A stretch of DNA of 64,000 nucleotides from assembly GCA_949825045.1 (NCBI GenBank), contig OX463814.1, forward strand, positions 34,800,383 to 34,864,382, written 5' to 3'. A program made the translations under genes and the position numbers. Below, one piece after another: positions 54,501 through 64,000 of the stretch. This stretch comes from Argyresthia goedartella (Eukaryota > Arthropoda > Insecta > Lepidoptera > Argyresthiidae). The first letter of the stretch is position 1, and the number at the start of each line of letters is the position of its first letter. The notes below the pieces were generated by a model. It was not told the DNA's origin, ran no database searches, and saw nothing but the letters and a program-made list of their open reading frames with translations.

Positions 54501-57500
54501 GTTGTTAAACTTGTTTTATAAACATATGTATACCACTGTTGTTAAACTTGTTCTATAATGTAAATTGTGAACATTGTGCGCATCTCTAATTGACGCAAAC
54601 ATATGTATACCACTGTTGTTAAACTTGTTCTATAATGTAAATTGTGAACATTGTGCGCATCTCTAATTGACGCAAACATATGTATACCAACAAACTGTTG
54701 TTAAACTTGTTCTATAATGTAAATTGTGAACATTGTGCGCATCTCTAACTGACGCAAACATATGTATACCACTGTTGTTAAACTTGTTCTATAATGTAAA
54801 TTGTGAACATTGTGCGCATCTCTAATTGACGCAAACATATGTATACCACTGTTGTTAAACTTGTTCTATAATGTAAATTGTGAACATTGTGCGCATCTCT
54901 AATTGACGCAAACATATGTATACCACTGTTGTTAAACTTGTTCTATAATGTAAATTGTGAACATTGTGCGCATCTCTAATTGACGCAAACATATGTATAC
55001 CACTGTTGTTAAACTTGTTCTATAATGTAAATTGTGAACATTGTGCGCATCTCTAATTGACGCAAACATATGTATACCACTGTTGTTAAACTTGTTCTAT
55101 AATGTAAATTGTGAACATTGTGCGCATCTCTAATTGACGCAAACATATGTATACCACTGTTGTTAAACTTGTTCTATAATGTAAATTGTGAACATTGTGC
55201 GCATCTCTAATTGACGCAAACATATGTATACCACTGTTGTTAAACTTGTTCTATAATGTAAATTGTGAACATTGTGCGCATCTCTAATTGACGCAAACAT
55301 ATGTATACCACTGTTGTTAAACTTGTTCTATAATGTAAATTGTGAACATTGTGCGCATCTCTAATTGACGCAAACATATGTATACCACTGTTGTTAAACT
55401 TGTTCTATAATGTAAATTGTGAACATTGTGCGCATCTCTAATTGACGCAAACATATGTATACCACTGTTGTTAAACTTGTTCTATAATGTAAATTGTGAA
55501 CATTGTGCGCATCTCTAATTGACGCAAACATATGTATACCACTGTTGTTAAACTTGTTCTATAATGTAAATTGTGAACATTGTGCGCATCTCTAATTGAC
55601 GCAAACATATGTATACCACTGTTGTTAAACTTGTTCTATAATGTAAATTGTGAACATTGTGCGCATCTCTAATTGACGCAAACATATGTATACCACTGTT
55701 GTTAAACTTGTTCTATAATGTAAATTGTGAACATTGTGCGCATCTCTAATTGACGCAAACATATGTATACCACTGTTGTTAAACTTGTTCTATAATGTAA
55801 ATTGTGAACATTGTGCGCATCTCTAATTGACGCAAACATATGTATACCACTGTTGTTAAACTTGTTCTATAATGTAAATTGTGAACATTGTGCGCATCTC
55901 TAATTGACGCAAACATATGTATACCACTGTTGTTAAACTTGTTCTATAATGTAAATTGTGAACATTGTGCGCATCTCTAATTGACGCAAACATATGTATA
56001 CCACTGTTGTTAAACTTGTTCTATAATGTAAATTGTGAACATTGTGCGCATCTCTAATTGACGCAAACATATGTATACCACTGTTGTTAAACTTGTTCTA
56101 TAATGTAAATTGTGAACATTGTGCGCATCTCTAATTGACGCAAACATATGTATACCACTGTTGTTAAACTTGTTCTATAATGTAAATTGTGAACATTGTG
56201 CGCATCTCTAATTGACGCAAACATATGTATACCACTGTTGTTAAACTTGTTCTATAATGTAAATTGTGAACATTGTGCGCATCTCTAATTGACGCAAACA
56301 TATGTATACCAACAAACTGTTGTTAAACTTGTTCTATAATGTAAATTGTGAACATTGTGCGCATCTCTAACTGACGCAAACATATGTATACCACTGTTGT
56401 TAAACTTGTTCTATAATGTAAATTGTGAACATTGTGCGCATCTCTAATTGACGCAAACATATGTATACCACTGTTGTTAAACTTGTTCTATAATGTAAAT
56501 TGTGAACATTGTGCGCATCTCTAATTGACGCAAACATATGTATACCACTGTTGTTAAACTTGTTCTATAATGTAAATTGTGAACATTGTGCGCATCTCTA
56601 ACTGACGCAAACATATGTATACCACTGTTGTTAAACTTGTTCTATAATGTAAATTGTGAACATTGTGCGCATCTCTAACTGACGCAAACATATGTATACC
56701 ACTGTTGTTAAACTTGTTCTATAATGTAAATTGTGAACATTGTGCGCATCTCTAATTGACGCAAACATATGTATACCAACAAACTGTTGTTAAACTTGTT
56801 CTATAATGTAAATTGTGAACATTGTGCGCATCTCTAACTGACGCAAACATATGTATACCACTGTTGTTAAACTTGTTCTATAATGTAAATTGTGAACATT
56901 GTGCGCATCTCTAATTGACGCAAACATATGTATACCAACAAACTGTTGTTAAACTTGTTCTATAATGTAAATTGTGAACATTGTGCGCATCTCTAATTGA
57001 CGCAAACATATGTATACCACTGTTGTTAAACTTGTTCTATAATGTAAATTGTGAACATTGTGCGCATCTCTAACTGACGCAAACATATGTATACCACTGT
57101 TGTTAAACTTGTTCTATAATGTAAATTGTGAACATTGTGCGCATCTCTAATTGACGCAAACATATGTATACCACTGTTGTTAAACTTGTTCTATAATGTA
57201 AATTGTGAACATTGTGCGCATCTCTAATTGACGCAAACATATGTATACCAACAAACTGTTGTTAAACTTGTTCTATAATGTAAATTGTGAACATTGTGCG
57301 CATCTCTAACTGACGCAAACATATGTATACCACTGTTGTTAAACTTGTTCTATAATGTAAATTGTGAACATTGTGCGCATCTCTAATTGACGCAAACATA
57401 TGTATACCACTGTTGTTAAACTTGTTCTATAATGTAAATTGTGAACATTGTGCGCATCTCTAATTGACGCAAACATATGTATACCACTGTTGTTAAACTT

Positions 57501-60500
57501 GTTCTATAATGTAAATTGTGAACATTGTGCGCATCTCTAATTGACGCAAACATATGTATACCAACAAACTGTTGTTAAACTTGTTCTATAATGTAAATTG
57601 TGAACATTGTGCGCATCTCTAACTGACGCAAACATATGTATACCACTGTTGTTAAACTTGTTTTATAAACATATGTATACCACTGTTGTTAAACTTGTTC
57701 TATAATGTAAATTGTGAACATTGTGCGCATCTCTAATTGACGCAAACATATGTATACCACTGTTGTTAAACTTGTTCTATAATGTAAATTGTGAACATTG
57801 TGCGCATCTCTAATTGACGCAAACATATGTATACCAACAAACTGTTGTTAAACTTGTTCTATAATGTAAATTGTGAACATTGTGCGCATCTCTAATTGAC
57901 GCAAACATATGTATACCACTGTTGTTAAACTTGTTCTATAATGTAAATTGTGAACATTGTGCGCATCTCTAATTGACGCAAACATATGTATACCACTGTT
58001 GTTAAACTTGTTCTATAATGTAAATTGTGAACATTGTGCGCATCTCTAACTGACGCAAACATATGTATACCACTGTTGTTAAACTTGTTCTATAATGTAA
58101 ATTGTGAACATTGTGCGCATCTCTAATTGACGCAAACATATGTATACCAACAAACTGTTGTTAAACTTGTTCTATAATGTAAATTGTGAACATTGTGCGC
58201 ATCTCTAACTGACGCAAACATATGTATACCACTGTTGTTAAACTTGTTTTATAAACATATGTATACCACTGTTGTTAAACTTGTTCTATAATGTAAATTG
58301 TGAACATTGTGCGCATCTCTAATTGACGCAAACATATGTATACCACTGTTGTTAAACTTGTTCTATAATGTAAATTGTGAACATTGTGCGCATCTCTAAT
58401 TGACGCAAACATATGTATACCAACAAACTGTTGTTAAACTTGTTCTATAATGTAAATTGTGAACATTGTGCGCATCTCTAACTGACGCAAACATATGTAT
58501 ACCACTGTTGTTAAACTTGTTCTATAATGTAAATTGTGAACATTGTGCGCATCTCTAATTGACGCAAACATATGTATACCAACAAACTGTTGTTAAACTT
58601 GTTCTATAATGTAAATTGTGAACATTGTGCGCATCTCTAACTGACGCAAACATATGTATACCACTGTTGTTAAACTTGTTCTATAATGTAAATTGTGAAC
58701 ATTGTGCGCATCTCTAATTGACGCAAACATATGTATACCACTGTTGTTAAACTTGTTCTATAATGTAAATTGTGAACATTGTGCGCATCTCTAATTGACG
58801 CAAACATATGTATACCACTGTTGTTAAACTTGTTCTATAATGTAAATTGTGAACATTGTGCGCATCTCTAATTGACGCAAACATATGTATACCACTGTTG
58901 TTAAACTTGTTCTATAATGTAAATTGTGAACATTGTGCGCATCTCTAATTGACGCAAACATATGTATACCACTGTTGTTAAACTTGTTCTATAATGTAAA
59001 TTGTGAACATTGTGCGCATCTCTAATTGACGCAAACATATGTATACCACTGTTGTTAAACTTGTTTTATAAACATATGTATACCACTGTTGTTAAACTTG
59101 TTCTATAATGTAAATTGTGAACATTGTGCGCATCTCTAATTGACGCAAACATATGTATACCACTGTTGTTAAACTTGTTCTATAATGTAAATTGTGAACA
59201 TTGTGCGCATCTCTAATTGACGCAAACATATGTATACCACTGTTGTTAATCTTGTTTTATAAACATATGTATACCACTGTTGTTAAACTTGTTCTATAAT
59301 GTAAATTGTGAACATTGTGCGCATCTCTAATTGACGCAAACATATGTATACCACTGTTGTTAAACTTGTTCTATAATGTAAATTGTGGACATTGTGCGCA
59401 TCTCTAATTGACGCAAACATATGTATACCAACAAACTGTTGTTAAACTTGTTCTATAATGTAAATTGTGAACATTGTGCGCATCTCTAATTGACGCAAAC
59501 ATATGTATACCAACAAACTGTTGTTAAACTTGTTCTATAATGTAAATTGTGAACATTGTGCGCATCTCTAACTGACGCAAATATATGTATACCAACAAAC
59601 TGTTGTTAAACTTGTTCTATAATGTAAATTGTGAACATTGTGCGCATCTCTAATTGACGCAAACATATGTATACCAACAAACTGTTGTTAAACTTGTTCT
59701 ATAATGTAAATTGTGAACATTGTGCGCATCGCTAACTGACGCAAATATATGTATACCAACAAACTGTTGTTAAACTTGTTCTATAATGTAAATTGTGAAC
59801 ATTGTGCGCATCTCTAACTGACGCAAACATATGTATACCACTGTTGTTAAACTTGTTCTATAATGTAAATTGTGAACATTGTGCGCATCTCTAATTGACG
59901 CAAACATATGTATACCACTGTTGTTAAACTTGTTCTATAATGTAAATTGTGAACATTGTGCGCATCTCTAACTGACGCAAACATATGTATACCACTGTTG
60001 TTAAACTTGTTCTATAATGTAAATTGTGAACATTGTGCGCATCTCTAATTGACGCAAACATATGTATACCAACAAACTGTTGTTAAACTTGTTCTATAAT
60101 GTAAATTGTGAACATTGTGCGCATCTCTAACTGACGCAAACATATGTATACCACTGTTGTTAAACTTGTTTTATAAACATATGTATACCACTGTTGTTAA
60201 ACTTGTTCTATAATGTAAATTGTGAACATTGTGCGCATCTCTAATTGACGCAAACATATGTATACCACTGTTGTTAAACTTGTTCTATAATGTAAATTGT
60301 GAACATTGTGCGCATCTCTAATTGACGCAAACATATGTATACCAACAAACTGTTGTTAAACTTGTTCTATAATGTAAATTGTGAACATTGTGCGCATCTC
60401 TAACTGACGCAAACATATGTATACCACTGTTGTTAAACTTGTTCTATAATGTAAATTGTGAACATTGTGCGCATCTCTAATTGACGCAAACATATGTATA

Positions 60501-63500
60501 CCACTGTTGTTAAACTTGTTCTATAATGTAAATTGTGAACATTGTGCGCATCTCTAATTGACGCAAACATATGTATACCACTGTTGTTAAACTTGTTCTA
60601 TAATGTAAATTGTGAACATTGTGCGCATCTCTAATTGACGCAAACATATGTATACCACTGTTGTTAAACTTGTTCTATAATGTAAATTGTGAACATTGTG
60701 CGCATCTCTAATTGACGCAAACATATGTATACCACTGTTGTTAAACTTGTTCTATAATGTAAATTGTGAACATTGTGCGCATCTCTAATTGACGCAAACA
60801 TATGTATACCACTGTTGTTAAACTTGTTTTATAAACATATGTATACCACTGTTGTTAAACTTGTTCTATAATGTAAATTGTGAACATTGTGCGCATCTCT
60901 AATTGACGCAAACATATGTATACCACTGTTGTTAAACTTGTTCTATAATGTAAATTGTGAACATTGTGCGCATCTCTAACTGACGCAAACATATGTATAC
61001 CACTGTTGTTAAACTTGTTCTATAATGTAAATTGTGAACATTGTGCGCATCTCTAATTGACGCAAACATATGTATACCAACAAACTGTTGTTAAACTTGT
61101 TCTATAATGTAAATTGTGAACATTGTGCGCATCTCTAACTGACGCAAACATATGTATACCACTGTTGTTAAACTTGTTCTATAATGTAAATTGTGAACAT
61201 TGTGCGCATCTCTAATTGACGCAAACATATGTATACCACTGTTGTTAAACTTGTTCTATAATGTAAATTGTGAACATTGTGCGCATCTCTAATTGACGCA
61301 AACATATGTATACCAACAAACTGTTGTTAAACTTGTTCTATAATGTAAATTGTGAACATTGTGCGCATCTCTAACTGACGCAAACATATGTATACCACTG
61401 TTGTTAAACTTGTTCTATAATGTAAATTGTGAACATTGTGCGCATCTCTAATTGACGCAAACATATGTATACCACTGTTGTTAAACTTGTTCTATAATGT
61501 AAATTGTGAACATTGTGCGCATCTCTAATTGACGCAAACATATGTATACCACTGTTGTTAAACTTGTTCTATAATGTAAATTGTGAACATTGTGCGCATC
61601 TCTAATTGACGCAAACATATGTATACCACTGTTGTTAAACTTGTTCTATAATGTAAATTGTGAACATTGTGCGCATCTCTAATTGACGCAAACATATGTA
61701 TACCACTGTTGTTAAACTTGTTCTATAATGTAAATTGTGAACATTGTGCGCATCTCTAATTGACGCAAACATATGTATACCACTGTTGTTAAACTTGTTT
61801 TATAAACATATGTATACCACTGTTGTTAAACTTGTTCTATAATGTAAATTGTGAACATTGTGCGCATCTCTAATTGACGCAAACATATGTATACCACTGT
61901 TGTTAAACTTGTTCTATAATGTAAATTGTGAACATTGTGCGCATCTCTAATTGACGCAAACATATGTATACCACTGTTGTTAAACTTGTTTTATAAACAT
62001 ATGTATACCACTGTTGTTAAACTTGTTCTATAATGTAAATTGTGAACATTGTGCGCATCTCTAATTGACGCAAACATATGTATACCACTGTTGTTAAACT
62101 TGTTCTATAATGTAAATTGTGGACATTGTGCGCATCTCTAATTGACGCAAACATATGTATACCAACAAACTGTTGTTAAACTTGTTCTATAATGTAAATT
62201 GTGAACATTGTGCGCATCTCTAACTGACGCAAACATATGTATACCACTGTTGTTAAACTTGTTCTATAATGTAAATTGTGAACATTGTGCGCATCTCTAA
62301 TTGACGCAAACATATGTATACCACTGTTGTTAAACTTGTTCTATAATGTAAATTGTGAACATTGTGCGCATCTCTAACTGACGCAAACATATGTATACCA
62401 CTGTTGTTAAACTTGTTCTATAATGTAAATTGTGAACATTGTGCGCATCTCTAATTGACGCAAACATATGTATACCACTGTTGTTAAACTTGTTCTATAA
62501 TGTAAATTGTGGACATTGTGCGCATCTCTAATTGACGCAAACATATGTATACCACTGTTGTTAAACTTGTTCTATAATGTAAATTGTGAACATTGTGCGC
62601 ATCTCTAATTGACGCAAACATATGTATACCACTGTTGTTAAACTTGTTCTATAATGTAAATTGTGAACATTGTGCGCATCTCTAATTGACGCAAACATAT
62701 GTATACCACTGTTGTTAAACTTGTTCTATAATGTAAATTGTGAACATTGTGCGCATCTCTAATTGACGCAAACATATGTATACCACTGTTGTTAAACTTG
62801 TTCTATAATGTAAATTGTGAACATTGTGCGCATCTCTAATTGACGCAAACATATGTATTCCAACAAACTGTTGTTAAACTTGTTCTATAATGTAAATTGT
62901 GAACATTGTGCGCATCTCTAACTGACGCAAACATATGTATACCACTGTTGTTAAACTTGTTCTATAATGTAAATTGTGAACATTGTGCGCATCTCTAATT
63001 GACGCAAACATATGTATACCACTGTTGTTAAACTTGTTCTATAATGTAAATTGTGAACATTGTGCGCATCTCTAACTGACGCAAACATATGTATACCACT
63101 GTTGTTAAACTTGTTCTATAATGTAAATTGTGAACATTGTGCGCATCTCTAATTGACGCAAACATATGTATACCACTGTTGTTAAACTTGTTCTATAATG
63201 TAAATTGTGGACATTGTGCGCATCTCTAATTGACGCAAACATATGTATACCACTGTTGTTAAACTTGTTCTATAATGTAAATTGTGGACATTGTGCGCAT
63301 CTCTAATTGACGCAAACATATGTATACCACTGTTGTTAAACTTGTTCTATAATGTAAATTGTGAACATTGTGCGCATCTCTAACTGACGCAAACATATGT
63401 ATACCACTGTTGTTAAACTTGTTCTATAATGTAAATTGTGAACATTGTGCGCATCTCTAATTGACGCAAACATATGTATACCACTGTTGTTAAACTTGTT

Positions 63501-64000
63501 CTATAATGTAAATTGTGAACATTGTGCGCATCTCTAATTGACGCAAACATATGTATACCACTGTTGTTAAACTTGTTCTATAATGTAAATTGTGGACATT
63601 GTGCGCATCTCTAATTGACGCAAACATATGTATACCACTGTTGTTAAACTTGTTCTATAATGTAAATTGTGAACATTGTGCGCATCTCTAATTGACGCAA
63701 ACATATGTATACCACTGTTGTTAAACTTGTTCTATAATGTAAATTGTGAACATTGTGCGCATCTCTAATTGACGCAAACATATGTATACCACTGTTGTTA
63801 AACTTGTTCTATAATGTAAATTGTGAACATTGTGTGCATCTCTAATTGACGCAAACATATGTATACCACTGTTGTTAAACTTGTTCTATAATGTAAATTG
63901 TGAACATTGTGCGCATCTCTAATTGACGCAAACATATGTATACCAACAAACTGTTGTTAAACTTGTTCTATAATGTAAATTGTGAACATTGTGCGCATCT
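45548..64000. repeat. 77-bp satellite array, about 240 monomers, open at the window end
   Basis: The monomer is 77 bp, AT-rich and contains a CATATG core. It repeats head to tail with near-perfect identity for at least 18.4 kb. Recurrent variants are an aacaa insertion making 82-bp units, a T/C change in ctctaaYtgac, a tgtgRacatt change, a 16-bp deletion (46158, 48380), and a short unit ending gttttataaac. Variants recur in order at a 5,655-bp offset. I see no gene or open frame in it. Confidence 0.97.
50656..60550. repeat. Higher-order repeat in the satellite, period 5,655 bp
   Basis: Rare variants recur exactly 5,655 bp apart. The insertion variant pairs 50656/56311, 51123/56778 and 54689/60344. 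The short unit pairs 52006/57661, 52592/58247, 53409/59064 and 54514/60169. A ttaatc change pairs 53591/59246, a tggac change 53731/59386, and a catcgc change 54069/59724. A third partial copy, offset 8,389 bp from the first, matches at 61315, 61798, 61989, 62120 and 62164. Block edges are not resolvable in the uniform monomers between. Confidence 0.88.

Noticed and set aside
45548..64000. CRISPR array
   Set aside because: The 77-bp units are contiguous with no unique spacers, and the context is a eukaryotic intron with no cas genes; it is a satellite.

Overview
This is eukaryotic nuclear DNA, most likely from a lepidopteran or related insect. The genes are split into short exons by introns full of transposons, and no bacterial-style operons are present. 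The organism call is inference from gene structure and repeat style; no search was run.

Two host genes are recognisable and are transcribed divergently from a roughly 1.15 kb spacer (38596-39748). On the minus strand, 38595 down to 6109, lies the gene for coatomer subunit beta (beta-COP). I can place 18 coding exons with consistent reading phase, giving 915 codons. Only the short C-terminal exon after ...RIRAKSQ is missing; it probably lies beyond base 1. On the plus strand from 39749 lies a TMEM129-type ER membrane E3 ubiquitin ligase. Four firm exons give 267 codons, and a putative fifth exon at 45532 runs straight into satellite DNA. The two products act in neighbouring compartments: COPI coat at Golgi/ER, and ER quality control.

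The beta-COP introns hold most of the accessory content. They include three Tc1/mariner-type elements (a broken DD35E-like one at about 1.5-2.75 kb, an intact DD34E one at 23837-25483, and a decayed DD41D-like one at 27408-28667). They also hold a hAT element (19636-26378) with a perfect 8-bp target-site duplication, whose left end and flank are duplicated in tandem (16912-21084). Non-LTR retrotransposon pieces, tRNA-derived SINEs and foldback MITEs fill much of the rest.

The most unusual feature is repeated tandem duplication of beta-COP exon 3' ends together with their 5' splice sites into the following intron. Exon 9 has eight nearly identical 111-124 bp copies (13671-14650). Exon 16 has about six diverged copies (7960-8626). 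Exon 18 has about five diverged copies (5040-5935). Exon 4 has one partial copy (32186-32270).

The last 18.5 kb (45548-64000, open at the window edge) is a 77-bp satellite. It carries a higher-order repeat of 5,655-bp period and a third partial copy. Its first monomer starts inside the putative fifth TMEM129 exon.
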